DNA from: Bugula neritina
Lineage: Eukaryota; Bryozoa; Gymnolaemata; Cheilostomatida; Bugulidae
Length of the DNA stretch: 64,000 nucleotides
Direction of reading: 5' to 3'
Assembly (NCBI GenBank): GCA_964035545.1
Contig: OZ037772.1
Coordinates: 776,501-840,500, forward strand
A program made the position numbers and the translations under genes. Shown piece by piece: positions 21,175 to 32,209 of the stretch. The notes under the pieces are model-generated. The model was not told the DNA's origin. It worked only from the letters and a program-made list of their open reading frames with translations, and made no database searches. Each line of letters starts with the position of its first letter. Position 1 is the stretch's first letter.

Positions 21175-24100
21175 GTTTACAGTGAAGGATGATTTGCTAA
21201 ATTTTGTGTTTTTATATAAGATAGGATTCCTTCAATTAATATGCTAATGGTTAGGAATCAGCAAATAAACTGCCTTGACCTGCAAAGTGACCTACAATGT
21301 ACAGCTTGCCAAAACCCAAGTCAAACTTAAGCAAGCTGCAGCACAAATTCACCAGCTGCAGCCATAGTATTAATAATTAAACTGCTCTGTGCTTTTTACA
21401 TGCATAATATAATAATCATAATCTTATATTATAATCAAATAAACTAGAACAAATATAGCCTTCTATAGTATATTATGCCTATCACTCATAAATTGCACTT
21501 TTAGAAAAAGGGGAACTCAATAGTAAACAGTTATGGAAGGGGAGATGGTGGTATGAAAAAGGTTTGGAACCACTGAGCTAGAGGAACCACCATACCTCTA
21601 CCATAGCATCACATCCCTCTGCCATCTTGATTGCAGCCTGCCAGTTAAGAAAATTCAGGATTAATCAGATGTTCAGTGATGTCGCTGAATATGCTATAGT
21701 ACTAAACAGCTCAACTTAAACATAATAAAAATATTTTACATAATGAAAGTACAAACAAAAAGATGCAAGTGCTAGCTGACACTGAAGGAGACTAATAAGA
21801 GACAAAGTCCTTGTAAAGATTTTGCTACTAAAAAGGACATAGATGTTATTGGTATTTTTGTAATTTGAAAATATACAGGACCGGAATTGGATATTCTAAA
21901 ATAGCTCAATTGAAAAACATGCACACCTGGTGCCCTGGATAATTTGTCAGATTTCAACCTAAGAGTTGTCTCTCTTCGACGCTAAAATATAGCGCCACAG
22001 CATAGTTAAGGTCATCCCCAGCAAAGAATCATCTCATAATCTAGTCTCAGTTCTTATATGCTAATGCTCTGTGGGCGGCATGCGTATTGCCTACTTGTTA
22101 TAATTTAGTATGAAGTTGAACAATTGCTAACAAACCATCACATTAGCTAGGGCTGCGCCTATCTTTCCATTGCAACTATTATCACTATCTGTTGAGCAAG
22201 CACGTGATCGTGGCACGCCTCAGCATCACATAATTATTACATCAGGCTGGTGCATGGTTCATTTCATGTACAATATACTTGATGCACAAAAACAGATGAT
22301 TTTCATAATTTCTGTTAAGCGAACAATGTAAAACTATTTCAGATTCTGGAAGCAAGCTAAATGTTTATATTTTTACTCAATATATTTTATCGATTTGGCT
22401 AGTCTAATGAAATAATTATTGACTATAACTTTTGAAATGATAATGCAGTTATTATTTAAATAACTTAGAATGCAGATGCAACAAATAGTTTAGACTTTAG
22501 AGAGATGCTCTTTTCTCAAAACATGATGTTTTTAGGCTAGACTATTTATATATATCTGCTCAATACTATTGACTGACCTTAAACCAATTATACCTTTATT
22601 ATTAAAATCATCTTTAGTTGCATTAACTAAAAACTAAAATTGACTTCTTAGTGCTGACTCTTACTATCAGTTACAGACAGCCCAATAGCTTAGCATAGTA
22701 AAGAGACTTGTGTAGATAAGATAGTTATGTGTGTGAGAATTTATTGGTAGCTGTAAGGGGCAGATATGCAGTATTTTGTGTGACTGCTTTGAGTTTGGGT
22801 AAAGAATTTGATTGCTGCAAATTTCTAATAAAGCTATAGTACTTGTGTTGTCCCTTTGGTACTATAAGTACAAGCATTAATCAACACTCATTGAAGTGAG
22901 TTGGAACTTATATATAAAAGGTTAAAACGTGAGCCTGTGCTATAAATATTCTATTTGCTTCCTGTTGTATACAGTCTAAACTCTGAAGGGTCCAATCAAG
23001 CCTACATGGCTTCTAGCTGAGTGTCCAAATTGACTATGAGCTATATCTTGTTGCTCAACACTGAGCTACTGGGCACTGCTGGCAACTGCTAACGCAGTGT
23101 TCACTCCAGCATGATATTATGGACTTGTATGCCAACTCAGAGCCAAGATTATCAACTGTTTTATGTTTCTAAATTTAGCATCTAATAGAAAAAGCTGTGT
23201 CTAGTTAGACTGACTGACACCATGCTTGCCTGAGTTAAACAGTCAAGATGAAAAGTTTTAATCTTAGCTAGGCAAGTATTGAGATTTTGAAAAGAAAGCC
23301 TCCTTAAGATAAAATAAAAGATATCCATTGAGGATTCAGATTTCTTCCAGTCTCATAGGTGTCATTTAATCAGCTCAAATATTAGCAATGCATTAGCCTA
23401 TCTGCCATATTTTGATACTGCAGATATAACATTCCATAACAAGAATTGACTTAAGAATTTAGACATGTGTAACAAATCAACCAGATTTATTTAAACACTA
23501 AATAGCCATTACTAAAGATCACAACAAAAATCAGTGTGGATCTTAAAGCATAACATAATTATTTTATATCTGTATGATCAGGCATAGAAGTAACAAGTTC
23601 AATAAATAAATTGAACATGCAGAAGGTATAACAGCTGTGAACTATTGTGAAGAAGCAAGTCAGGTCTTTTTATAGAAATACATCCTATACGTATATTACA
23701 AACATGGGGGAAATAATAGGTTAGTTTCCTAATTGTTTTTCTCAAACGTTAAATAATGAATAATGGCAAGACTGACTTTGTAAAGAAGCAGAATCTATAG
23801 AAAATCAAGCTGCAAAAGCCTAACCAAAAGACACATTGCTAGGGTGATTAGTCCTATCGATTATTTTAAGTTTAATTTTAGTTTTTATATCCTTTGATAA
23901 AAGTCCTATTTCCACAGGTAGAGTCTTGAGATATAGGTGTCAATTGCAGAGTATTATCATTTTTGAATATAAAAAAAAAGAGTAGAGTGGAGTAGAGAAT
24001 CTAAAGATCCTATAAGAGCTGCAGCTGACATTATAGAAAGGATGTCCTGAGAAGACACACTAGCATTTCTTTGACAAAACCTGATCATCTAGTAGTCCAC

Positions 24101-24756
24101 TTCATCTAAAATACAAATACCAGTTTTCTCAATACATGCAAAAGTAATTTCCAACATTTTCAATTTGAATTAACATGCTCATACACCACAGTTAGTACTA
24201 TAATAGTCTATATTTTGTAACATCTACTCATACCGTAATTACATAAAAGCTACTGGTAACTGTTTAAAAGACACAGCTCATAATTACAATTATTACGTTG
24301 AATGCTCCCTTAAGATTGCATTTTTCAAATAATTCCCCATTATATATGGCCTGCATGATGACTATACAATTCTTTTGAAACATATGCATTGCTTATATTT
24401 TAAGTTGGTCACTCAATGTAAATGTAATTTGGTATGCTGCAAGTATAAGTACAATTAGAATTACTAAACAGAAACTCTTCAGTGCAAAAATATATTTTCT
24501 ATGTGACTATACTCATCCACAGAACTCTAAATAATTTGAAAAAAGTTATGGCTAGTAATAAATTTGGATAATTTTCTTAAAGTTAATTACATATTTATAA
24601 TAATAAAACCAACTGACAATTTTGATCTAGTTTTACATCACTATGACTATTAGTATTACTATGCATTTATTGAACATAAAACTCAAACTTGAAGTTTAGT
24701 GATACTGCACAATGCTAATAGTAATAATAATACAGTTATAATAGTAATAGTAATAC
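21175..24756. other. 3.6 kb AT-rich, no gene recognised
   Basis: I find no exon with recognisable protein similarity, no tandem array and no clear mobile element. It ends directly at the target site of the gypsy element. Confidence 0.45.
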
Positions 24757-25166
24757 TGTAGTGAATTTTGCCAGTTCACTATTATTATTTGTGGGTCTAC
24801 TTAATCAAAGCCACTGCGACAGGTTGTTTACGATAAGATATTTTATTAGTTATACAAATACAAGAAGGTTATTTACTGCTAGCATGAATAGAAAATGATT
24901 ACATAATTAAAGAGCTTTAATACACAACTGTTCTAAATGAAGTCCCAAGCTGCTCTGCCGGCTAGCTACTCAGCGCACTGCAACTACGAGTAGCTAGCTC
25001 CACCTGCTATCAATTAATGTCATTGTCCTGATTGGTGGCTACTAGTGGTGCCACTACTGCCCATAGCTACACTCCGACAGTGTCGAACTCACAAGATACA
25101 TAAAACAATATAGAGTAAACCTTTTCGATTAATACCATAATACTTGTACTACTAAAATCTATCACA
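24757..25166 (-). repeat. 3' LTR, 410 bp
   Basis: It matches 32229-32638 base for base as far as I can read. Its upstream neighbour on the coding strand is the polypurine tract. Confidence 0.96.
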
Positions 25167-25178
25167 CTCTCCTCACCT
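25167..25178 (-). other. polypurine tract
   Basis: The minus strand reads AGGTGAGGAGAG immediately before the 3' LTR, the expected plus-strand priming site of reverse transcription. Confidence 0.8.
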
Positions 25179-25409
25179 ATCGAAAAGTACTCTCTAGACT
25201 TAATATTTACATGACAGTAATACACGAATAATAATGAAGGTAGCATAGTGCTTTACAAAACTAGGGTACAATTGAACAAGAGAAAATATATATACAGAGT
25301 AGATAACATGAGTATAATAAATGAGTCTTCACGCCGTAGTCCATAACACTTATTTACACTGCTTGACTAGCCAGGAGGGGGGGGGGTAAATGTATAGGTG
25401 GCCGCACCT

Positions 25410-26267
25410 CTAGCACTTCTTTGCCAGCCGTTTCTCTAGTCGGGTCTGCAACTTAGCCAGCTCGGTGGTTGCTCGCTTCTGTTCCTTACTGAGACGAGCC
25501 ATACGCCGTTGTACTTTCCTAATGTCGGCTAGTAGGGATTGGTCAGGGTCGCTGTCGTTTCGGGGTGTGTTGCTAGCACCCCTCTTCTTCTTATGGGTGT
25601 GTCGGGGTACATAGGAGATTGTCGTCGTTGGGGGTTGTGAGTCCTTCGTCACAGCGCGTCCAGCACGGGTTACTATGACGCGTAGAGGTTGGGTGGTTAC
25701 GTCTGGAGGGTAGGTAGTCGTTGTTTCGGAGGGTTGGGGGTCTGCATCAGAGTCACTCTCTACTGTAGGTCGGGTAGCGGGGAAGTGGTCCAGGAGAGTC
25801 TGTCGTCGGTCCGGGTCAGTCACGTGGGGTAGTATTAGGTCCCGGAACTCCGTGTAAGAGTCTGCGTCGACTTCATACAAGTGCCCTACGTAACAGTCTC
25901 TAGTTCGTTGGTGTCTCAGTATCGTGTCCCTGCAGAAGTGGTGAACTCCGCAGGGACAGAAAGTCACAGTAAAGTGTTGTGGAACGTGTATTCTCAGTCT
26001 CCTAGTAGTCGATAGTATTCTTCTACATTCAGTGCATTGTCTATTGTCGTCCGTCCCTACTATTGCTTCTATCAATGTTCGAGTCCGTCGAGTCGTCCAG
26101 TTAGTCCGTCCCAGTAAGGCTCTTGGTAGTGCTAGAGTAGTGTCCTTGGCTACAGTCAAGTCATCAGTCAAGTCGTTGGTATCAATTTGCATCGCAGTGT
26201 GTGTCGGGGAGTCCGTAAATGTTGCTAAATGTATGTCGGACAGCATGTCTACCCCTGCTTCTGACAT
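25410..26267 (-). CDS. third ORF of the gypsy element: zinc-finger protein, 285 aa
   Basis: It lies between integrase and the 3' LTR, the env position. It begins MSEAGVDMLSDIHL and is intact. Residues 78-98 form a classical C2H2 finger (C-x2-C-x12-H-x3-H). Residues 104-125 form a second Cys/His cluster (C-x-C-x12-H-x5-C). The middle is Ser/Thr/Asp-rich, and the C-terminus is basic and probably coiled coil (KVQRRMARLSKEQKRATTEL). There is no signal peptide or membrane segment, so it is not an envelope protein; nucleic-acid binding is more likely. The frame stays open upstream of the Met to a splice-acceptor-like TATTGCAG/G at 26336, and the first ATG after that acceptor is this start. Function unknown. 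Confidence 0.85.
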   Translation of the reverse strand: MSEAGVDMLSDIHLATFTDSPTHTAMQIDTNDLTDDLTVAKDTTLALPRALLGRTNWTTRRTRTLIEAIVGTDDNRQCTECRRILSTTRRLRIHVPQHFTVTFCPCGVHHFCRDTILRHQRTRDCYVGHLYEVDADSYTEFRDLILPHVTDPDRRQTLLDHFPATRPTVESDSDADPQPSETTTTYPPDVTTQPLRVIVTRAGRAVTKDSQPPTTTISYVPRHTHKKKRGASNTPRNDSDPDQSLLADIRKVQRRMARLSKEQKRATTELAKLQTRLEKRLAKKC

Positions 26268-26335
26268 GCTGTCCCAGTTAGTCGTAGGCGTGTCAAGTAA
26301 TGCCTGTATCTCGTCGGATACAGGCTCAGTCTCAC

Positions 26336-26350
26336 CTGCAATAGAGTATT
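26336..26350 (-). promoter_or_regulatory. probable splice acceptor for the third ORF
   Basis: The minus strand reads ACTCTATTGCAG/GTGAG with AG at 26337-26336. A strong donor, GA/GTAAGA (GT at 32178-32177), lies five bases before the gag ATG. Joining them would give a subgenomic mRNA whose first ATG opens the zinc-finger ORF, like env expression in retroviruses. Confidence 0.5.
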
Positions 26351-26845
26351 TAAATTTAATTATACTCTATGCGTGGGACTCCCGTTCCAAACAATATTAA
26401 TAATCGAGTCCCACTGTCACTCACTGATCGTGTAATCAGCTGAGTTGACTGTCCCACTCCAATTATCAATATCATTCGCTGTCAGGAGTTTCAACTTTAT
26501 CATTATGACAAAGTGAGACTGCTGTCGCTACCAGAATAAATTCTAATTAATTATTATAGAATTTCTAGTAGACTTACCCCCCAAAACAGTTGCTGCATTA
26601 GACATAATGATGCTGCTGCTTTCTTAGGGCTCGTAGATAGCCAAATTATTTATTGCAAAAGACGTGCTGCCTGTTTGCTAGCTGTAATTGAAAAGAGCGC
26701 TCACAGCTAGAGTGCTTATGTAACACCCTATACGCTGTGATTTGGCTACGCTCTGCTGACCCCCGGCTGACCTATTCAATCCACCACTGGGTCGCCTGTT
26801 ATCAATTACCTCGCTCCCCCAGACTCCTTTGTGAATGTCGCCATG
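26351..26845. other. spacer between pol and third ORF
   Basis: A non-coding, lower-GC stretch inside the element. I see no motif other than the acceptor region. Confidence 0.5.
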
Positions 26846-28846
26846 CTACAGAATACTGTGCATGTCGACCAAGTCACACAAGAAGTCTTTTAAATAAGAT
26901 GGTGGCGCCCTGGTACGTTGGCTACGGTCCAACGGTACCGGGGAGTTTGCTGCGACTGGCGACTCTTCCACCATGGGTGGTGTCGCCAGTACGGGGGGGT
27001 CCACCAGTACGGGTGGCCCTCCCCCAGCTGCCTCTCCCTCAGTATCCTGAGGAATTTCCATCTCATCCGGAACGATGGGCCTGTCGACCGGCTCCACAGG
27101 TGGTGGGGCCGGCTCCGACAGGTCTTCAGGTGTGTCGACCTCCTCTTCCTGGGGTGGAGGAGGTTGGGGCTGGTCGGCTGACGCATCAGCCGCCCCGTCC
27201 TGGTCTGGCAGTATCTCCTCAATCTCTCGATATGCCATGGGTCGCCCCCTCATAGGAGGGCGCCTAGCTGGCTCTAAGAGAGGAGGTGCTTGACCTGCCG
27301 CATCAGGACTCGACCAGTGAGGTTTAAGCCGTGCCTCGTTCTGGACCGACACTTGTCCAGACCGTTCCACTTTGTATGTATGATTTGGCATTACCTCAAT
27401 TACACAGTAGGGACCTACGAACTTCGGCTGCAACTTGGCTGCCTGTCTGCGCCTGCGGCGATGACTGGTCATCCAGACCCAGTCCCCCACCTTGTATAAG
27501 GGTGGGTCGTCAGAGTCACCACTCCTGACCTGCCACTGCTGCTCACGTAGCACCTCGTGAGCCGTCCCCATGCGTTTTACGAGCTTGTCCACGTAGTCGT
27601 GGACATTGCTCTCTGGATTCGGAACATGATAGGTTACGTGCTCAGGAACCCTTGTTTCTCTCCCCATCATGAGAAAATTAGGGGTCTCCAGTGTACTGGA
27701 GTGAAGGGTACTACGGTACGCTCGCATGATCTGCGGCAACACCAAGTCCCACTCTTCCTGGCTCCTACCGATAAGCAGGCTTCTCAGAGAGTCCCCTAGC
27801 ATTCGGTTGTTCCGCTCCACGACCCCGTTCCCTTGCGGGTGATACGGGGTCGTCCGACTCTGGTTTACCCCCCACACTCTACAGAGATCGCTCATAAGTT
27901 GCGACTGAAACTGGGCGCCCTGGTCAGAGTGTATCTGCTCCGGCAAGCCGAAATAGCAGAACACCTGTTGATCCAGAGCTCTGGCCACCGAGGGGGCCGA
28001 CGCATCTGGAATAGCTAGTGCATCAGACCACCGCGTGAAATGGTCAGTTAATACCAGTATCCAGTTATTACCTCTCGCTGTAGTGGGCATGGGGCCTACC
28101 AGATCGACAGCAACCACCTGCCACGGACGACCGGCATGGAGGCGACGCCTCCCTGCGGTCTCAGCGGGGCGGCCATGCTTGCTAGCTTGGCACACCTCGC
28201 ACTTCCGCACCCGGAGTCGGACATCCCGGGTCATACCGGGCCAAAACCACTGGAGTTGAAGACACCTGATCACCCGGCTAGCTCCTGCGTGAGCTTGCTT
28301 ATGGGTGTCCCAGATCAACTCCCGCCGCAGAGCTGACGGGCAGACTACCCTCTCTCGTTCACTGCGATTGGTGCCGACTGCCAACGTAATCGTTAGCAGC
28401 CCATCGCTGTCGAACCTTAGGGAGTCCCAGCGGTCACAGAAGTACTTAAACTCAGTACTCTTCACTCGCTGTTCGGCCTCACTCGGCCGCCGTCCCTCCT
28501 TCTTGGCCCGGACTAGGTCAGCTACCACTCCTGGTAGCGTGGACTGGAGCCGACATAGCTCCCTGACGTTCCGAAGCAACGTGGGGTTTGCGTGAAGGTT
28601 GTTAACAGCTTTGTTGGGTGATTCGGACAGGAGTTGCCCTTCTTCCCAGCTGTACACACCCGCTTTCCCCAACTGCGCTTCGACGTCCGAGCGAGGGGGT
28701 CCACCGTCCTTGCGCTCGATATTCTGGCATTGCTTACACCCATCTGCCTGGCGGCGGCTGAGTCCATCTGCATTACCGTGTTTCTTACCGGGTCGATGCT
28801 CGATCCGATAAGAAAACTCTGCCAGGATCTCTAGCCAGCGCGCCAC
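26846..28846 (-). CDS. pol, RNase H end and integrase
   Basis: The frame opens with ARWLEILAEFSYRIEHRPGK...GNADGLSR, the RNase H/connection end of gypsy pol. Next comes the integrase HHCC finger (H-x4-H about 100 residues later, then C-x2-C in RKCEVCQASK). The DDE core follows: D in VAVDLVGPM, D in HSDQGAQF, E in GNGVVERNN. A GPY/F-like module (KFVGPYCVIEVMPNHTYKVE) comes after it. The tail is a Pro/Glu-rich low-complexity stretch with no chromodomain. This is the same reading frame as the segment ending at 28868, separated only by a TGA. There is therefore no independent start; the Met at 28846 is internal. Confidence 0.93.
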   Translation of the reverse strand: MARWLEILAEFSYRIEHRPGKKHGNADGLSRRQADGCKQCQNIERKDGGPPRSDVEAQLGKAGVYSWEEGQLLSESPNKAVNNLHANPTLLRNVRELCRLQSTLPGVVADLVRAKKEGRRPSEAEQRVKSTEFKYFCDRWDSLRFDSDGLLTITLAVGTNRSERERVVCPSALRRELIWDTHKQAHAGASRVIRCLQLQWFWPGMTRDVRLRVRKCEVCQASKHGRPAETAGRRRLHAGRPWQVVAVDLVGPMPTTARGNNWILVLTDHFTRWSDALAIPDASAPSVARALDQQVFCYFGLPEQIHSDQGAQFQSQLMSDLCRVWGVNQSRTTPYHPQGNGVVERNNRMLGDSLRSLLIGRSQEEWDLVLPQIMRAYRSTLHSSTLETPNFLMMGRETRVPEHVTYHVPNPESNVHDYVDKLVKRMGTAHEVLREQQWQVRSGDSDDPPLYKVGDWVWMTSHRRRRRQAAKLQPKFVGPYCVIEVMPNHTYKVERSGQVSVQNEARLKPHWSSPDAAGQAPPLLEPARRPPMRGRPMAYREIEEILPDQDGAADASADQPQPPPPQEEEVDTPEDLSEPAPPPVEPVDRPIVPDEMEIPQDTEGEAAGGGPPVLVDPPVLATPPMVEESPVAANSPVPLDRSQRTRAPPSYLKDFLCDLVDMHSIL

Positions 28847-28864
28847 TTGGCTGGATGGTTCTGC

Positions 28865-28867
28865 CCG
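28865..28867 (-). other. in-frame stop codon within pol
   Basis: TGA in the RNase H to integrase connection, directly after TDHASLIWLC. Coding frame and similarity continue unchanged on both sides, so it is a nonsense substitution (a CGA to TGA change would suffice). Confidence 0.9.
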
Positions 28868-29287
28868 TCAACACAGCCATATCAGGGACGCATGATCCGT
28901 CCGAAGCCGGAATGTGCGCCCATATAGATATGGTCTAAAGTGTTTGACCGCCTTGACTACTGCCAAGAGTTCCCTCCTGGTTGTACAGTAGTTCTTCTCA
29001 GGCGCCGACAGGGCCTTGCTATAGTAAGCCACCACCACCTCGCGACCATCTTGGACCTGCGACAGCACAGCCCCCACATTATGGTTACTGGCATCAGTAT
29101 CCAAAATGTACTCCTTCGCAGGGTCAGGATACGCCAAGATGGGTGCTTCCACCAGGCGATCCTTCAGGTGGTCAAATGCCTTCTGCTCAACCTGTGTCCA
29201 CTGCCATCGCACCCCCTTTGCGGTCAGCCGATTTAACGGCTGTGCAATTCCTGCGAAGCCTGGTATGTACTGACGATAGTACCCCAC
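28868..29287 (-). pseudogene. pol, RNase H segment
   Basis: It begins after the frame break near 29290 with the last RT residues (GYYRQYIPGFAGIAQPLNRL), then RNase H with DTDASNHNVGAVLSQ, YYSKALSAPEKNY, RELLAVVKAVKHFRPYLYG and TDHASL. The catalytic Asp and Glu positions are present. Confidence 0.93.
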
Positions 29288-31352
29288 CAGCCCCCAGGAA
29301 CGCCCGCAATTCAGAGAGGTCGACAGGAACAGCCCAGTCCCTCACAGCCCGTACCTTCTCGGGGTCAGTGGCGACCCCGTCTCGACCAACTACATGGCCC
29401 AGGTACTTGACCTCGCGTTGCAGTAATGCACACTTCGAGGGCTTTAGCTTCAGGTTAGCAGCTCGGAGTCTGTCGAACACCTCCCTGAGTCGACTGACAT
29501 GTGTGTCGAAGTCGGGGGAGATGACGATGACATCATCGAGATATATGAGCAAGGTCTTCCAGTGCAGCCCACTCAGGACCTGCTCCATGAGTCGCTGGAA
29601 GGTGGCTGGTGCGGACGTAAGTCCGAAGGGCAACACCTTCCATTTCCAGAGCCCATCCCGCGTTATGAACGCGGCCTTGTCCTGTGCTTCAGGACTCAGG
29701 GGCACCTGCCAATACCCGCTTAGCAAGTCCAACGTGCTGAAGAACTTGCTACCAGCTAAGGCATCGAGCGACTCATCGATCCTCGGGAGAGGGTAAGCGT
29801 CCTGGATGGTCACGCTGTTCAGCCTGCGATAATCAACGCAAAACCTCCAGCTACCATCCTTTTTCCGAACCAGGACGACTGGAGAACTCCAGGCCCCATG
29901 GCCTGGCTCAATCAGGTCCCGGTTCAGAAGGTCTTGCACCTGACGGCTCACTTCTCTCTCCTTCTCAGGACCTAACCGGCGGGTCGGCTGCCGAATCGGC
30001 ACCGTCCCCGCCGCCAGGGGTATCTCATGACGAACCGTCTCAGTCAGACCCATGTCATGGTCGCCGCAACTGAACACGTCCTTGTACTCAGAGAGTAGCC
30101 GCGCCATCACCAGGCGTTCTCGCTTGCTCTCGCAGCCATCACAGGCATCCTCGTACAACTCTGTTACGTGTTCAGGCACCGGCCCCCTGCCGTCTCTAGT
30201 GGGTACTCCCCGGGCACCGCCCGCTGTTTCCAGCGCGGGCCCTACATCCTCCTCTTGCACGGAGTGGAACTTCCCTACTAGAGACCCAGCCGGTAATTCT
30301 ACCGGCTCCGTGAAAGGGTTTACGCACTGGACCAGGAACTCCCTCCGCTCATCCAGTCTATTCAGACTGTTAGCGAGCTGGACGCCCCCCAGTGCACCTT
30401 CCACCACTCCGAGCTCGGAGATCTCCCTACAGTTCACTCTGCAGCGAACTGTAGCCCGGGAGCGCCCAGGTACAGTACAGCGCTGTACCACCTGCACTCC
30501 CCCCACCAAGGGTCGGCCAAATCGGTCGACACAGGCCAGCTCACGCCCCGCCATCACTACTGCCGACTTGCTAAAGTCGATGTAGCACCTGTGTCTCTTC
30601 AGAAATGGCATGCCCAAGATGGCATCCTCCTTGAGTTGACTGACGATGAAGGTCTCACTGATCATCTGATCACGGACTCTACCAGTCAACTGGATTACCC
30701 CATAGAAAGGAATACACGACCCGTCCGCCAACGTGCCGTGTTCCCCCTCATATGGTTCTAGGCTAGCCCTGTCCTTGGCACTGAGAGTGTCGAAGAGACG
30801 TCGACTCAGTAGATTTGTGGTACACCCAGTATCCAACAGGAATGTGGCAGCTTTACCAGCAATTTTGCCGGGGAGGAAATAGCTGCTTCCATATGGCTGG
30901 GCGCTCACTGAGCGATTTGTCTCTTGAGGCGACACCTCATGTGCATGGAATTGGGGATGCACCTGTGCTTTGCGGTTGCGAGGGGGTCGTCGACGTTGCA
31001 TGGGCGGGCAGGGTACGTCTCGGTCTCGCTCACGCACGGGCGGCCGAGTGAATTCTCGGACTGATGCTCGTGCGGGCAACCGAGGAAAATCCCTGTTGTG
31101 CTCCCATTCGTCGTTCACTCCCTCATCAAGCAAACCTTCAAAGCGGTTTTTGAGTGCCCAAGCCGGAGGTATTGGTGGGCCTTGCGGCCGACTCACTCTC
31201 CTTGGGACTTGCCACTCTGGCGAAGGCGGCCTCCTCACCCGATGGGGTGGGGGCCGTAGCCTTTGCCTTGGGGGGTTAAACTCGGGCCCACGGTAGGCGG
31301 AAGTTACCGTGGGCCGTCGCTGTTTAACCGCCTCCCACTGCCGCGGGGGCAA
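29285..31352 (-). CDS. pol, protease and reverse transcriptase
   Basis: No ATG opens this frame; it is entered from gag by -1 frameshifting. A basic, Pro/Arg-rich linker leads to the aspartic protease (LLDTGCTTNLLS, later AILGMPFL). Reverse transcriptase follows: SSPVVLVRKKDGSWRFCVDY, LDLLSGYWQVPL, LPFGLTSAPATFQRLM and the catalytic YLDDVIV, then KPSKCALLQREVKYLGHVV. The frame breaks near 29295 in a run of G after SELRAFLG, where one extra base shifts it. The open frame runs on meaninglessly to 29187. Confidence 0.94.
31285..31328 (-). promoter_or_regulatory. -1 programmed ribosomal frameshift signal (gag-pol)
   Basis: In gag frame the minus strand reads CGG TTA AAC, giving slippery heptamer G_TTA_AAC at 31328-31322. 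After a 6-nt spacer (AGCGAC) comes GGCCCACGGTA (31315-31305), a 9-nt loop, and its exact complement TACCGTGGGCC (31295-31285). The gag stop TAA lies inside the stem at 31306-31304. Pol is in the -1 frame. The same heptamer is, as I recall, used by an arterivirus. A pseudoknot partner for the loop is not obvious. Confidence 0.88.
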
Positions 31353-32173
31353 CTTCGTAGGAAGTGCCCACCACTACCACAGCCCCAGCATACAGGGCCG
31401 CGCCTGTCGGCGACAGCTACCGACGACCTCTTGGGTCTCTCGGCTGTCGCCTGCTGGCGCAGTTGCCTGAACTCGGCGAGCAGTTCTCGAATCAAGCTCG
31501 TGGTTAAGCTAGATTGGTCTGCTGCTGCCGCTGCGACCTGTACAGCTGTCTTCGTTGACGACGTCGACACGTCGTCTGCCCCGACTTGCTGTACTGTCGC
31601 GCCAGGTCGACTTGCACTGTCGGCTTGGAAATAGGCATTCCCAAGCCTTAGAGCTCTCTCCATAGTCTCAACTTCGGCCACCAGCAGATGCTGTTTAAGA
31701 CCGAGGTTGTTAATAGACTGGAGGAATGCATCCAGTGCTAGGCTCTGTCGACCATCGGCAGGCAAGTCGCTGTAAGCAACTTGTGCCAGTCGTTCGACTA
31801 CGGTAGCGTGCTCTCGCAGATTGGTCCTAGGATTTCTCCTAAGACTCTGCAGTTGCACGCGAGCATCTCGAGCGGTTAATCCAAACCTAGCTCGTATTGC
31901 TTCAAATATGTCACCGACATTCTGGCTTATCCCATAGGGTTTAGCCGGCCCTGTCAGACACAACCGCAGCTGGATCAGAGTAACCCTGTTCGGCCATCCG
32001 CAGATGTCCGCCACATCACTGAACTCAGTGATGAATTGCTCCACATCTTCTTCTCCAGAGAAGGTGGGAGCCCGCAAGTGGTACCTGTCCATAGGCAGCG
32101 CTGGGCCGCCTATGTGATCCTCCTCCATTGCTGCTGGCTCCTGTCGGGGCGCGTCGACGACTTCGTCGGCCAT
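31304..32173 (-). CDS. gag polyprotein, 289 aa
   Basis: It starts at ATG 32173 (MADEVVDAPRQEP) and ends with TAA in the frameshift stem. The central part (FSGEEDVEQFITEFSDVADI ... LRRNPRTNLREHATVVERLA) is a typical retrotransposon capsid region. The C-terminus has a CCHC zinc knuckle, C-x2-C-x4-H-x4-C (CWGCGSGGHFLRSC), which binds RNA. It overlaps pol in the -1 frame. It forms the particle that packages element RNA. Confidence 0.94.
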   Translation of the reverse strand: MADEVVDAPRQEPAAMEEDHIGGPALPMDRYHLRAPTFSGEEDVEQFITEFSDVADICGWPNRVTLIQLRLCLTGPAKPYGISQNVGDIFEAIRARFGLTARDARVQLQSLRRNPRTNLREHATVVERLAQVAYSDLPADGRQSLALDAFLQSINNLGLKQHLLVAEVETMERALRLGNAYFQADSASRPGATVQQVGADDVSTSSTKTAVQVAAAAADQSSLTTSLIRELLAEFRQLRQQATAERPKRSSVAVADRRGPVCWGCGSGGHFLRSCPRGSGRRLNSDGPR

Positions 32174-32209
32174 CTTACTCCCTGACTAGGGGCATTTGTA
32201 TTAAGTGAG

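Noticed and set aside
20594-21247. Open frames with repeated CYTVYYVIQY in three plus frames
   Set aside because: Produced by the 17-bp tandem array, with no stop in 51 bp.
25410-26267. Envelope protein of a retrovirus-like element
   Set aside because: No signal peptide, no membrane segment and no furin-type site; zinc-finger motifs instead.
26737-31634. Plus-strand frames inside the gypsy element
   Set aside because: They are GC-rich shadows of gag and pol on the opposite strand.
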